Shown here piece after piece: positions 54,025 through 62,363 of a stretch of DNA of 64,000 nucleotides (positions within the stretch are counted from its first letter, which is position 1; the number at the start of each line of letters is the position of its first letter). Under the pieces are notes generated by a model. The model was not told where the DNA came from and made no database searches. It saw only the letters and a program-made list of their open reading frames with translations. Source of the DNA: Aeromicrobium terrae (GTDB lineage Bacteria > Actinomycetota > Actinomycetes > Propionibacteriales > Nocardioidaceae); contig NZ_VDUX01000001.1 in assembly GCF_008039565.1 (NCBI RefSeq), positions 1 through 64,000 on the forward strand, given 5' to 3'. The translations under genes were made by a program, and so were the position numbers.

Positions 54025-54765
54025 TCACTCGCCCCAGACGCGGGAGAAGACCTCGAACGGCGTGCCGTACGTGACGCCGAGCCGGCTGCCCGCCGGGCGC
54101 GACGTGCCCTCCAGGAACTCGGCCGGGTCGAAGTGCTCCCAGCCCAGACCCTCGATGTAGGCCCGGTGCGCCTTGAGCGACTCGACCCCGCGGTCGAACG
54201 TCTCGGTGGTGTCGACGCCGTGCCGGGAGTCGGGCGAGCCGGCCGCCCAGACCTGCTTCGTGTCGCCCCACGGCTCGAGCCCGTCGACGAGCTGCTCGGC
54301 GAAGATCCAGCGGTTCCCGGCGTCGCCCGTGGCGTCGAGCGCGGCCCGGCCGACGGCGATGTGGTCGGGCTGGTTCGGCATGCTGCCGCCCCAGTTCTCC
54401 CGGAAGTTGTTGGTGATGACGATGTCCGGCTTGTGCTTGCGGATGACCGCGGCGATCTCACGACGCAGTGGCACCCCGTACTCGATGACGCCGTCCGGGA
54501 GGCCGAGGAAGTCGACCGTGTCGACGCCGACGATGCGCGCCGACTCGACCTGCTCGGCCTCGCGCACCCGGCGTGCCTCGTCCGGGTCCATCCCGTCGAT
54601 CCCGGCTTCGCCGCTGGTCACCATGCAGTAGACGACGGTCTTGCCCTGGTCGGTCCAGCGGGCGATCGCGGCGGCGGCACCGAACTCCACGTCGTCGGGA
54701 TGGGCGACCACCACCAGCGCGCGCTCCCACAACTCGTCCACGGGCTCCAGGGGTGTCGGCTCCAT
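54025..54765 (-). CDS. PIG-L/LmbE-type deacetylase
   Basis: A 246-residue zinc-dependent N-deacetylase. VVVAHPDDVEFGAAA gives the zinc motif HPDD, the third ligand is expected in QPDHIAVGRAAL, and TSGEAGIDGMDPDEARRVRE is a family segment. The fold includes mycothiol MshB and Mca and GlcNAc deacetylases. Being actinobacterial it could belong to mycothiol metabolism, but the sequence alone does not separate these. TAGCCT lies six bases before the ATG (leaderless). It precedes the TRIC-type gene. Confidence 0.88.
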   Translation of the reverse strand: MEPTPLEPVDELWERALVVVAHPDDVEFGAAAAIARWTDQGKTVVYCMVTSGEAGIDGMDPDEARRVREAEQVESARIVGVDTVDFLGLPDGVIEYGVPLRREIAAVIRKHKPDIVITNNFRENWGGSMPNQPDHIAVGRAALDATGDAGNRWIFAEQLVDGLEPWGDTKQVWAAGSPDSRHGVDTTETFDRGVESLKAHRAYIEGLGWEHFDPAEFLEGTSRPAGSRLGVTYGTPFEVFSRVWGE

Positions 54766-54789
54766 CCGGCTAGGCTAACGCCGCGACGC

Positions 54790-54863
54790 GGGGAGGTAGC
54801 TCAGCCGGTCAGAGCAGAGGACTCATAATCCTTCGGTCGTGGGTTCGAGCCCCACCCTCCCCA
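54790..54863 (+). tRNA. tRNA with CAT anticodon (Ile2 or elongator Met)
   Basis: A 74-base tRNA. Acceptor GGGGAGG pairs with CCTCCCC, T-arm GTGGG-TTCGAGC-CCCAC is perfect, and the anticodon loop is CTCATAA. A CAT anticodon may read Met codons or, after lysidine modification, AUA for Ile. The loop is shared by both types, so I leave it open. It is not an initiator, because the first acceptor pair G-C is intact. CCA is not encoded. Confidence 0.95.
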
Positions 54864-54864
54864 C

Positions 54865-55287
54865 ATGGATGCAGTCATCGCCGACCTCGACGGCACGCTG
54901 TGCGACGTGACGTCGATCCTCCATCACGTCGAGGGCGAGGACCGCGATTTCTCGGCGTTCCACGCGGCGTCGGCGGACTGCCCGCCGCGGGCCGACGTCC
55001 TGGAGGCGGTCCGCGCGGCGAAGGACGCCGGCAAGGCGGTCCTCGTGGTCACGTCACGCGAGTTCGTGTGGCGGGACCTCAGCCTCGACTGGCTCGTGGC
55101 GCACGACATCCCCTACGACGCGCTCGTGATGCGCGTGGTCGGCGACTACCGGCCGGACCACGTGGTGAAGGCCGAGATGCTCGACCAGATCCTGGCCGAC
55201 GGCTACGCGGTGACGGAGGCGTGGGAGGACAGCGCCGACATCGTGGAGCTGTGGGAGTCGCGCGGGATCACCGTGCACGCTGTGTGA
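54865..55287 (+). CDS. HAD-superfamily phosphatase (polynucleotide kinase 3'-phosphatase-like)
   Basis: A 140-residue HAD protein. Motif I is IADLDGTLCDV with the nucleophile Asp, motif II is LVVTSREFVWR, and EAWEDSADIVELW supplies the C-terminal acids. The layout resembles the phosphatase half of T4 polynucleotide kinase and related stand-alone enzymes. The ATG follows the tRNA by only one base, so its message may be released by tRNA 3' processing. Its 3' end overlaps the convergent GNAT gene by 20 bases. Substrates are unknown. Confidence 0.85.
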   Translation: MDAVIADLDGTLCDVTSILHHVEGEDRDFSAFHAASADCPPRADVLEAVRAAKDAGKAVLVVTSREFVWRDLSLDWLVAHDIPYDALVMRVVGDYRPDHVVKAEMLDQILADGYAVTEAWEDSADIVELWESRGITVHAV

Positions 55288-55594
55288 CGTCGAGGCCGAA
55301 CGTTCCGCGCTCGTCCTCCGGCACCAGGTCGATGAGCTCCGGGTGGTCGCGCATCACCTTCGGCACGAACGGGCAGTACGGCAGCACCGTGCCGCCGCGC
55401 TCCCGGATGGTCTCCAGGGCCGAGACGACGAGCTCCGAGCCGATGCCGCGACCCTCGAACTGGGTGAGGACCCGGGTGTGCGGCAGCGCGTACTCGCCCT
55501 GGTGCTCCCGGTAGTCCAGATAGCCGGCGAGCTCCCCGTCGACGGTGATCTCGAAGCGCGATGCGGCGTCGTTGTCCGTGACGGTGTTCCCCAT
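55268..55594 (-). CDS. GNAT-family N-acetyltransferase (YjdJ-like)
   Basis: A 108-residue mini-GNAT. RVLTQFEGRGIGSELVVSAL carries the acetyl-CoA pyrophosphate loop (Gly-x-Gly), and GTVLPYCPFVPKVMRDHPE is the C-terminal signature of the small YjdJ/NATD1-like group, which often lacks a known substrate. The start at 55594 gives the family length. It converges with the HAD gene, and 165 bases separate it from DUF3145. Confidence 0.88.
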   Translation of the reverse strand: MGNTVTDNDAASRFEITVDGELAGYLDYREHQGEYALPHTRVLTQFEGRGIGSELVVSALETIRERGGTVLPYCPFVPKVMRDHPELIDLVPEDERGTFGLDVTQRAR

Positions 55595-55759
55595 GGCTCC
55601 ATCTTCCCAAGCGCCGGCAAACACCGCATCACCAGCGTGTTTGCCAGACGCTTGGTGGAGGTGGTGCCCATGGGGCAGAATGTGAGTGCGCGAGCGGAAC
55701 GCTCGGTGCTCAGCTCGAGAGACGTTGGGGAAGACGGGTTCTCGAGACCAGGAGGCACC

Positions 55760-56260
55760 ATGAGCATCCCGACCCGTGGCGTCTTGTACGTCCACTCCGC
55801 GCCCTCTGCGCTGTGCCCGCACGTCGAGTGGGCGGCCGCCGGCGTGCTCGGCGGCACCGTCGACGTCGACTGGGTGCCGCAGCCCGCCGAGACCGGCACC
55901 TACCGCACGGAGCTGTCCTGGCAGGCCGACGTCGGCAGCGCCGCGGCGCTCGCCTCCACGCTGCGCGGCTGGGAGATGCTGCGCTTCGAGGTCACCGAGG
56001 AGCCGACCGCCTCCAGCGAGGGCGCCCGGTACAGCTACACGCCCACGCTTGGCATCTTCCACGCCATGACCGGCCTGCACGGCGACGTGCTGATCCCGGA
56101 GGACCGGATCAAGGCCTTCCGGGTGAAGGCCGCACTCGGCGAGATCACGATGGACCAGGCGCTCGACGGCCTCCTCGGTGTCGCCTGGGACGCTGAGCTC
56201 GAGCCGTTCCGGCACGCCGGCTCCGGCGCCCCGGTGCGCTGGCTGCACCAGGTCATCTGA
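55760..56260 (+). CDS. DUF3145 family protein
   Basis: A 166-residue actinobacterial protein of unknown function, recognised by its N-terminus (TRGVLYVHSAPSALCPHVEW) and by the RYSYTPTLGIFHA core. GGAGG lies before the ATG. In Streptomyces this gene sits beside the fatty-acid synthase genes fabD-fabH-acpP-fabF downstream of aceE. Here only an acyl-carrier fusion remains between it and aceE. No catalytic motif is visible. Confidence 0.92.
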   Translation: MSIPTRGVLYVHSAPSALCPHVEWAAAGVLGGTVDVDWVPQPAETGTYRTELSWQADVGSAAALASTLRGWEMLRFEVTEEPTASSEGARYSYTPTLGIFHAMTGLHGDVLIPEDRIKAFRVKAALGEITMDQALDGLLGVAWDAELEPFRHAGSGAPVRWLHQVI

Positions 56261-56363
56261 GGCGCACCGAGCGCGCTCGGCGCGCGAGCGTGCGGCCAGG
56301 TCGAGCGACTGCGCCGAAGGCGCCCATCTGACGAGACCCGGTGAGGAGTCAGGCTCGGGCGAC

Positions 56364-56415
56364 GTGGTCTCGATACACCTCCAGCTCGCTGGCGCTCGCG
56401 GAGGCACTCGACCAC
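56364..56415. repeat. REP-like palindromic element
   Basis: Outer arms GTGGTCTCGA (56364-56373) and TCGACCAC (56408-56415) and inner arms CCTCC (56378-56382) and GGAGG (56400-56404) form a folded element around a GC-rich centre. I recall similar sequences (TGGTCTCGATAC...CTCGACCACC) as dispersed extragenic repeats in Nocardioides-type genomes. Only one copy is seen here, between convergent genes. It may also help terminate transcription. Confidence 0.5.
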
Positions 56416-56424
56416 CGGTAAGGC

Positions 56425-57246
56425 TCAGCCGATCTGCACCGTCACCGACGGGGTCTCGAGGTTCGCGTCCTTCTGGACGACGCGGAAGTCGCGCTCGCCG
56501 GTGCGCGACGTGTAGATCTCGGTGCGGTACTTGCCGCTGCCGTCGCGGACCTTGGTGGTGACGGGGAAGTCGTCCCAGTCCTCGCCCTTGTCCCGGACCT
56601 GGACCTGGAGCTCGACGCCGCGGTCGAGCGTCGGGAAGCGGCCCTCCAGCGCGAACCGCTGGCCGGGGGACACCTGGGTGTCGGAGATGACGAGCGTCGG
56701 GTCCGGCTCGGCCGTGGAGTCCGGCTCGGGCTCGGGAGTGGCGGTCTCCGTGGGCGTCGGGGTGGGGGCCGGGGTCGTGGGCTGCGCGATGGGCGGCAGG
56801 TCGGTGGACCCGAGGCCAGTGGCGCTCACCAGGGCGGCGCCGCCGAGGCCGAGCACGATGCCGACCGCGGCGCCCGTGACGGCGAACCAGCCGGCGAATC
56901 GGCGTAGCGCCCGGCGGCGCTCGGGATCGGCGCTGATCCGCTGGGTGGGCGTGGGCGTCGCGCCCGCGTCGGCGAATCCCGCCGCGACGGGCGCGGGAGC
57001 CGCGCTCCCGGCGTGGTGCACGACCGCGGAGATCGCGTCTCCCACCGTGTGGAGCTCGTTGACGGTGTCGTCCTCGAGGTACAGGTCGAAGCGCCGGCCG
57101 AGCTCGTCAGCGATCTCCACGACGGCCAGCGAGTCGACGCCCAGGGCTTTCAGGCGCGCCTGGTCCTCGACGTCCTCGGGGTCGCACCCGACGACCGACA
57201 CGATGATGTCGGTCAGGACGGGGCGGACGTCGTCGGCGGAGGGCAC
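56425..57246 (-). CDS. acyl carrier protein fused to a transmembrane helix and extracellular beta domain
   Basis: A 273-residue protein of unusual design. Residues 5-78 are an acyl-carrier domain with the phosphopantetheine serine Ser39 in LGVDSLAVVEIADEL. A flexible linker leads to a basic stretch (PERRRALRRF) and one membrane helix (about 119-143). The far side has a Pro/Thr/Glu linker (151-184) and a beta-rich, Ig-like domain (about 185-273). Topology predicts the carrier domain in the cytosol and the beta domain outside. The GTG is preceded by TAGAAT with a six-base gap. It sits where acpP lies in the Streptomyces aceE-DUF3145 region. Function unknown. Confidence 0.85.
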   Translation of the reverse strand: MPSADDVRPVLTDIIVSVVGCDPEDVEDQARLKALGVDSLAVVEIADELGRRFDLYLEDDTVNELHTVGDAISAVVHHAGSAAPAPVAAGFADAGATPTPTQRISADPERRRALRRFAGWFAVTGAAVGIVLGLGGAALVSATGLGSTDLPPIAQPTTPAPTPTPTETATPEPEPDSTAEPDPTLVISDTQVSPGQRFALEGRFPTLDRGVELQVQVRDKGEDWDDFPVTTKVRDGSGKYRTEIYTSRTGERDFRVVQKDANLETPSVTVQIG

Positions 57247-57255
57247 CTGGTGATT

Positions 57256-58305
57256 CTACTGAGCGCCGGCGGGGACGGGCTCGGGATCGAGGTCGTCCTC
57301 GAGCCCGCGACGTCTGCGTCTGCCCCGGTTGCCGGTGGCCCAGGCGCCCAGTGAGACGGACATCCAGCCGATGACCGCGCCTGCGACGTCGTCGGCGATG
57401 TAGTGCCAGCCGAAGTAGATGGTGGCCGTCACGGTGATGCCGAGGAAGACCCACGCGAAGATCTGCAGGGCGGCGCGCTGACCCGTGCGGGACATGAACA
57501 GGGCGGCCGTCACGACCACGGAGACGTGCAGGGACGCGAAGCCCGCGATGCCGTAGATGGGGCCGTTCGCCGGGTCTGCTTTGGACTCCACCCCGTGCGA
57601 GAACAAGCTCTGCTGCAACGCCGTGACGCCGGTCTCCGGCAGGTCGGCGAAGGACTGCGGCTGCGCGAAGGCCGGGCCGAGCGTCGGCAGGGCGTAGTAG
57701 CTGATGACGCCGAGCACCCAGTTGAGGCTCACGGCCGTGGCGTACCAGGCCCCGACGGACAGGTTCCGGTCGAGGACGAGGACCGCACCGAGGGAGATCG
57801 GCACGAGGGTGAGGTAGCTGATGTAGGAGAACGCCAGGAAGTCCGCGACGATCCCGGTGCCGAGCAGGTCGTGCAGGAGGCTCGCCGGGTTGTGGCCGAA
57901 CATCAGCCAGTGGTCGAGGCGCAGCAGGTCGACGTCGAACAGCACGTCCTTGCGGATGACCGGGAGGAAGCTCTTCAGGTTCCGGTAGCTGACGTAGCAG
58001 GCGTAGAAGCTCAGCAGGCCGGTCGCGATGTAGATGACCCGCTTCCAGGTCCACTCCTCGCGGACGATCTCCCGGATGCCGGGGAACATCCGACGGAGCC
58101 CGTACCGCTTGATCGCCGGAGGGATGATGCCCGCGGCGAAGAACAGCAGGCCGAGCGCGGGGAGGCGGACGTACGCCGGGCCGAGGAAGCCCTCGGGGTC
58201 GCGCAGCGGCAGGTCCAGGGTCTGCGAGTAGACGATCGCCGTGACCGAGATGGCGACGGACACGAACACCACGAAGGTGTAGGGCCATCGACGCATGACC
58301 CACAT
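57256..58305 (-). CDS. PAP2-superfamily membrane protein
   Basis: A 349-residue integral membrane protein with about six to seven helices. The C-terminal half carries PAP2 motifs: GFASLHVSVVV (the SxH motif) and WHYIADDVAGAVIG (His-x-x-x-Asp). The N-terminal half (about 1-130) is extra. The pattern matches the PAP2 type found in inositol-phosphoceramide synthases and mycobacterial lipid phosphatases. It may dephosphorylate or transfer lipid head groups. It lies nine bases upstream of the acyl-carrier fusion, and the two may act together on lipids (inference). Confidence 0.87.
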   Translation of the reverse strand: MWVMRRWPYTFVVFVSVAISVTAIVYSQTLDLPLRDPEGFLGPAYVRLPALGLLFFAAGIIPPAIKRYGLRRMFPGIREIVREEWTWKRVIYIATGLLSFYACYVSYRNLKSFLPVIRKDVLFDVDLLRLDHWLMFGHNPASLLHDLLGTGIVADFLAFSYISYLTLVPISLGAVLVLDRNLSVGAWYATAVSLNWVLGVISYYALPTLGPAFAQPQSFADLPETGVTALQQSLFSHGVESKADPANGPIYGIAGFASLHVSVVVTAALFMSRTGQRAALQIFAWVFLGITVTATIYFGWHYIADDVAGAVIGWMSVSLGAWATGNRGRRRRRGLEDDLDPEPVPAGAQ

Positions 58306-58366
58306 CCTAGGAGGTACGACTGAGGGTTCCCTGAACTGGTGAGACGCCGTGACGAACCTGACAGTG

Positions 58367-61126
58367 TCAGGCGTCGCCGCCCTCCTGCGCGATGCCCGCG
58401 GTGGCGGTGGGATCGTCGATCTTCAGGTCCGTGAACGCCTGGCGCACGACGGACGGCTCGACGTGCGAGTGCTGCGCGAGCGTCTGCAGCACCGCGACGA
58501 CGATCGACTCCGCGTCGACCTGGAACGCGCGGCGGGCGGCCGCGCGCGTGTCGGCGAAGCCGAAGCCGTCGGTGCCGAGCGACTGCCACGGACCGGGAAC
58601 CCAGCGAGCGATCTGGTCGGGCACGGCGCGCATGTAGTCGCTCACGGCGACGGTGGCGGCGCTGCGATCCATCAGGGCCGTGGTGATCCACGGGACCTGC
58701 GTGTACTCGCCCGGGTGGTTCAGGTTCCACCGCTCGGCGTTGACGGCGTCGCGGGCGATCTCGTTCCACGACGTCACCGACCACACGTCGGCAGCGACGT
58801 CGTAGTTCTCCGCCAGCATCTCCTGAGCCTTGAGCGCCCACGGCACCGCGACGCCGGACGCCATGATCCGGGCGTTGATCGTGCCACCGGTCGCCTTCCG
58901 GAACAGGTAGGCGCCCTTGAGCAGGCTCTCGACGTCGAGCTCGTCCGGCTCCACCGGCTGGCTGATCGGCTCGTTGTAGACGGTGAGGTAGTAGATGACG
59001 TCCTCGCCGTGCGGGTGCTCGTCGGACGAGCCGTACATGCGACGCAGGCCGTCCTTGACGATGTGGCTGATCTCGAAGCCGTAGGCCGGGTCGTAGTGGA
59101 CGACCGCCGGGTTGGTCTGCGCGATCAGCGGCGAGTGTCCGTCGGCGTGCTGCAGACCCTCGCCGGTGAGCGTGGTGCGGCCGGCGGTGGCGCCGATGAG
59201 GAACCCGCGCGCGAGCTGGTCGGCCATCGCCCAGATCGAGTCGGCCGTCCGCTGGAAGCCGAACATCGAGTAGAAGAGGTAGACCGGGATCATCGGCTCG
59301 TCGTGGGTGGCGTACGCGCTGCCGGCAGCGATCGCCGACGCCATGGCGCCGGCCTCGCTGATGCCCTCGTGCAGCAGCTGGCCCTCCGTGGACTCCTTGT
59401 ACGCCAGCAGCAGCTTGCGGTCGACCGAGTCGTACGTCTGGCCGTGCGGGCTGTAGATCTTCGCCGACGGGAACATCGAGTCCATGCCGAACGTGCGGTA
59501 CTCGTCCGGCGCGATGGGCACGATGCGCGGGCCGACCTCCGGGTCCTTCATGAGGTCGCGGAGCAGGCGGACGAACGCCATCGTCGTGGCGATCTGCTGC
59601 TTGCCCGAGCCCTGCTTGAGGGCGGAGTACACGTCGTCTCCCGGCAGCTTCACCGGAGTCGGGTCGACCTTGCGCCGGGGGATCGATCCGCCGAGGGCGT
59701 CCCGGCGCGCCTTCATGTACTGGATCTCCTCGCTGTCGTTGCCCGGGTTGTAGAAGGGCGCGAGGTCGTCGCCGTCGATCTGCTCGTCGGAGATCGGGAT
59801 GTACAGGCGGTCGCGGAAGCCCTTGAGGTCGTCCTTGGTGAGCTTCTTCATCTGGTGCGTGGCGTTGCGGCCCTGGAACGACTCCAGCAGCCAGCCCTTG
59901 ATCGTGTGCGCGAGGATCACGGTCGGCTGGCCGGTGTGCTTCACGGCGGCGTCGAAGGCCGAGTAGACCTTCCGGTAGTCGTGGCCGCCGCGGGGGAGGC
60001 GCTCGATCTGCTCGTCGGTGAGGTGCTCGACCATCTTCGTGAGCCGCGGGTCCGGCCCGAAGAAGTGCTCGCGGTTGTAGGCGCCGGACTCCACGGACAG
60101 CGTCTGGAACTCGCCGTCGGGGGTGCGGTTCATCTGGTTGACGAGGACGCCGTCGGTGTCGCGGGCGAGCAGGTCGTCCCACTCGCGGCCCCAGACCACC
60201 TTGATGACGTTCCAGCCGGCGCCGCGGAAGAACGACTCCAGCTCCTGGATGATCTTGCCGTTGCCGCGGACGGGTCCGTCGAGCTGCTGCAGGTTGCAGT
60301 TGATGACGAACGTGAGGTTGTCGAGCTCCTCGCGCGCGGCCAGACCGATGGCGCCGAGCGACTCCGGCTCACCCATCTCGCCGTCGCCGAGGAACGCCCA
60401 GACGCGCTGCTCGCTGGTGTCCTTGATGCCACGGGCGTGGAGGTACCGGTTGAACCGCGCCTGGTAGATCGAGTTGATGGCGGCCAGGCCCATCGAGACC
60501 GTGGGGAACTCCCAGTAGTCGGGCATCAGCCGCGGGTGCGGGTACGACGACAGACCCTCGCCGGCACCGTGCGAGCGCTCCTGGCGGAACCGGTCGAGCT
60601 GCTGCTCGGTGAGGCGGCCCTCGAGGTACGAGCGGGCGTAGATGCCGGGAGCCGCGTGGCCCTGGAAGTAGATCTGGTCGCCACCGCCGGGGTGGCTCCG
60701 GCCGCGGAAGAAGTGGTTGAAGCCGACCTCGTACAGGCTGGCGGCCGACTGGTAGGTGGCGATGTGGCCGCCGACGCCCAGGCCGGGCCGGTTGGCGCGC
60801 GACACCATGACGGCGGCGTTCCACCGGATGAACGCCCGGATGCGGCGCTCGATGGCCTCGTTGCCGGGGAACCACGGCTCGCGCTCCGGGGGGATCGTGT
60901 TGATGAAGTCCGTGCTGCGGAGCGCCGGGACGCCGACGTTCTGCTCACGGGCCCGCTCGAGCAGCCTCAGCATCACGTAGCGCGCACGGGCTCGTCCGCG
61001 CTCGTCGACCATCTCGTCGAGCGAGCCGACCCATTCGGCCGTCTCCTCGGGATCGATGTCGGGGAGCTGCGTAGGCAGTCCCTCGTGGATGACTGATGGG
61101 CGATCGCCGCTCGAGCCTGTGGGCAT
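58367..61126 (-). CDS. aceE: pyruvate dehydrogenase E1 component (homodimeric type)
   Basis: A 919-residue thiamine-diphosphate enzyme that decarboxylates pyruvate to feed acetyl-CoA synthesis. The TPP motif is [10 protein letters not shown]...[19 protein letters not shown] lies a few bases before the ATG at 61126; a longer in-frame start at 61168 is less likely. The length fits homodimeric AceE. In Streptomyces aceE is followed by fatty-acid synthase genes. Here the minus-strand neighbours downstream are the PAP2 protein and the acyl-carrier fusion, with no fabD, fabH or fabF. Confidence 0.97.
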   Translation of the reverse strand: MPTGSSGDRPSVIHEGLPTQLPDIDPEETAEWVGSLDEMVDERGRARARYVMLRLLERAREQNVGVPALRSTDFINTIPPEREPWFPGNEAIERRIRAFIRWNAAVMVSRANRPGLGVGGHIATYQSAASLYEVGFNHFFRGRSHPGGGDQIYFQGHAAPGIYARSYLEGRLTEQQLDRFRQERSHGAGEGLSSYPHPRLMPDYWEFPTVSMGLAAINSIYQARFNRYLHARGIKDTSEQRVWAFLGDGEMGEPESLGAIGLAAREELDNLTFVINCNLQQLDGPVRGNGKIIQELESFFRGAGWNVIKVVWGREWDDLLARDTDGVLVNQMNRTPDGEFQTLSVESGAYNREHFFGPDPRLTKMVEHLTDEQIERLPRGGHDYRKVYSAFDAAVKHTGQPTVILAHTIKGWLLESFQGRNATHQMKKLTKDDLKGFRDRLYIPISDEQIDGDDLAPFYNPGNDSEEIQYMKARRDALGGSIPRRKVDPTPVKLPGDDVYSALKQGSGKQQIATTMAFVRLLRDLMKDPEVGPRIVPIAPDEYRTFGMDSMFPSAKIYSPHGQTYDSVDRKLLLAYKESTEGQLLHEGISEAGAMASAIAAGSAYATHDEPMIPVYLFYSMFGFQRTADSIWAMADQLARGFLIGATAGRTTLTGEGLQHADGHSPLIAQTNPAVVHYDPAYGFEISHIVKDGLRRMYGSSDEHPHGEDVIYYLTVYNEPISQPVEPDELDVESLLKGAYLFRKATGGTINARIMASGVAVPWALKAQEMLAENYDVAADVWSVTSWNEIARDAVNAERWNLNHPGEYTQVPWITTALMDRSAATVAVSDYMRAVPDQIARWVPGPWQSLGTDGFGFADTRAAARRAFQVDAESIVVAVLQTLAQHSHVEPSVVRQAFTDLKIDDPTATAGIAQEGGDA

Positions 61127-61247
61127 GGTGACTCCTGACGCGTCTTGTGGACTCCTCCATACTTCCACGTGGCATTCGCTACTGTGAGACCGGCAACAGC
61201 GCAGCCGAGGCTACTTTTCGGTAGCCACGACACCACGAGGAGGACCG

Positions 61248-61634
61248 TTGGACGCCGGCCGGTTGGGCTTTCGCCCCGACACCGTCATCCAGGAGCTCGG
61301 CTGGGACGAGGACGTCGACGACGAGCTCCGCACGGCCATCGAGACCACCTGCGGGAACACCCTCGTCGACGGGGACGTCGGTGACGTCGTCGACGGCGTG
61401 ATCCTCTGGTGGCGCGACGGCGACGGTGACCTCGTGGACGCGCTCGTCGACTCCCTGCAGGACCTCGCCGAGGGCGGGTCCGTGTGGCTGTTCACCCCGA
61501 AGGTGGGCCGCGACGGGTACGTCTCCGGCGCCGACATCGCCGAGGCCGCTCCGGTCGCCGGGCTGTCCACCACCACGACGTCGTCGGCGTCGGACGAGTG
61601 GTCGGCCACCAAGCTCACCGCTCATCGCCGATGA
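61248..61634 (+). CDS. DUF3052 family protein
   Basis: A 128-residue actinobacterial protein of unknown function. LGFRPDTVIQELGWDEDVDD and the WLFTPKVGRDGYV segment are typical. The start is TTG, supported by GAGGAGG at good spacing and by the family N-terminus. It diverges from aceE across 121 bases and overlaps the peroxiredoxin start (ATGA). The DUF3052-peroxiredoxin pair beside aceE is recurrent in actinobacteria. Confidence 0.9.
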   Translation: MDAGRLGFRPDTVIQELGWDEDVDDELRTAIETTCGNTLVDGDVGDVVDGVILWWRDGDGDLVDALVDSLQDLAEGGSVWLFTPKVGRDGYVSGADIAEAAPVAGLSTTTTSSASDEWSATKLTAHRR

Positions 61635-62089
61635 CGGACGTCGGCGACGTCGCTCCGGACTTCACGCTCCGCAACCAGCACGGGCAGGACGTCACGCTCT
61701 CGTCGTTCCGCGGCGAGAAGATCGTGGTGCTGGTGTTCTTCCCGTTCGCGTTCAGTGGCATCTGCACCGGCGAGCTCTGCGAGATCCGCGACAACCTGTC
61801 CGGCTTCGAGGCCGACGGGGTCGAGGTCGTCGCCGTCTCGTGCGACCACATGTTCTCGAACCGGGCCTTCGCGGACCAGGAGGGTCTCACCTTCTCCGTG
61901 CTCAGCGACTTCTGGCCGCACGGCGAGGTGGCTCGCGCCTACGGCATCTTCAACGAGCAGGCCGGAGCCGCCGAGCGGGGCACGTACATCGTCGACCGGG
62001 ACGGGATCGTGCGCTGGAAGGTTGCACACGGCATCGGTGAAGCCCGGGACTTTGTGGCGTACAGCACTGCCCTCGCGGAAATCGCCTGA
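61631..62089 (+). CDS. AhpE-type peroxiredoxin
   Basis: A 152-residue thiol peroxidase of the AhpE group. The peroxidatic cysteine is in AFSGICTGELCEIRD, and a second cysteine lies four residues later, which is not usual for one-cysteine AhpE. FSVLSDFWPHGEVA and the YIVDRDGIVRW strand are conserved. It removes H2O2 and organic peroxides, probably with mycothiol or mycoredoxin as reductant. The start overlaps the DUF3052 stop. Confidence 0.92.
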   Translation: MTDVGDVAPDFTLRNQHGQDVTLSSFRGEKIVVLVFFPFAFSGICTGELCEIRDNLSGFEADGVEVVAVSCDHMFSNRAFADQEGLTFSVLSDFWPHGEVARAYGIFNEQAGAAERGTYIVDRDGIVRWKVAHGIGEARDFVAYSTALAEIA

Positions 62090-62152
62090 ACTCGGCTGAA
62101 GGTTTCTGCAAAATCACGCGACTGCCCCGGCGGATGCGCTTTGATAAGCCTG

Positions 62153-62197
62153 CCGCGACCGCCCGGGACCCGAGACCCTGGCGGTCGCGGTCTTTCT
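62153..62197 (+). terminator. intrinsic terminator of the peroxiredoxin operon
   Basis: An 11-base perfect stem, CCGCGACCGCC (62153-62163) with GGCGGTCGCGG (62180-62190), has a 16-base loop and is followed by TCTTTCT. It lies 63 bases after the peroxiredoxin stop and 49 bases before tRNA-Val. Confidence 0.85.
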
Positions 62198-62245
62198 GCG
62201 TGGGGTTCCGGGCCGTGGGGCTGCGGTAGGGTTCCCTGGTTCCTG

Positions 62246-62319
62246 GGGCGAATAGCTCAGCTGGTCAGAGCATCCGGTTTACACCCGGAAGGTCGGCGGT
62301 TCGAACCCGTCTTCGCCCA
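62246..62319 (+). tRNA. tRNA-Val (TAC)
   Basis: A 74-base tRNA. Acceptor GGGCGAA pairs with TTCGCCC, anticodon stem TCCGG/CCGGA encloses TTTACAC with anticodon TAC, and T-arm GGCGG-TTCGAAC-CCGTC has one G-T pair. CCA is not encoded. It stands alone between the peroxiredoxin terminator and the surface-protein gene. Confidence 0.97.
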
Positions 62320-62363
62320 CCGCTGCAGACAAGAGGGGCGGCTGTCGCCTAGATTTGGTTGCC

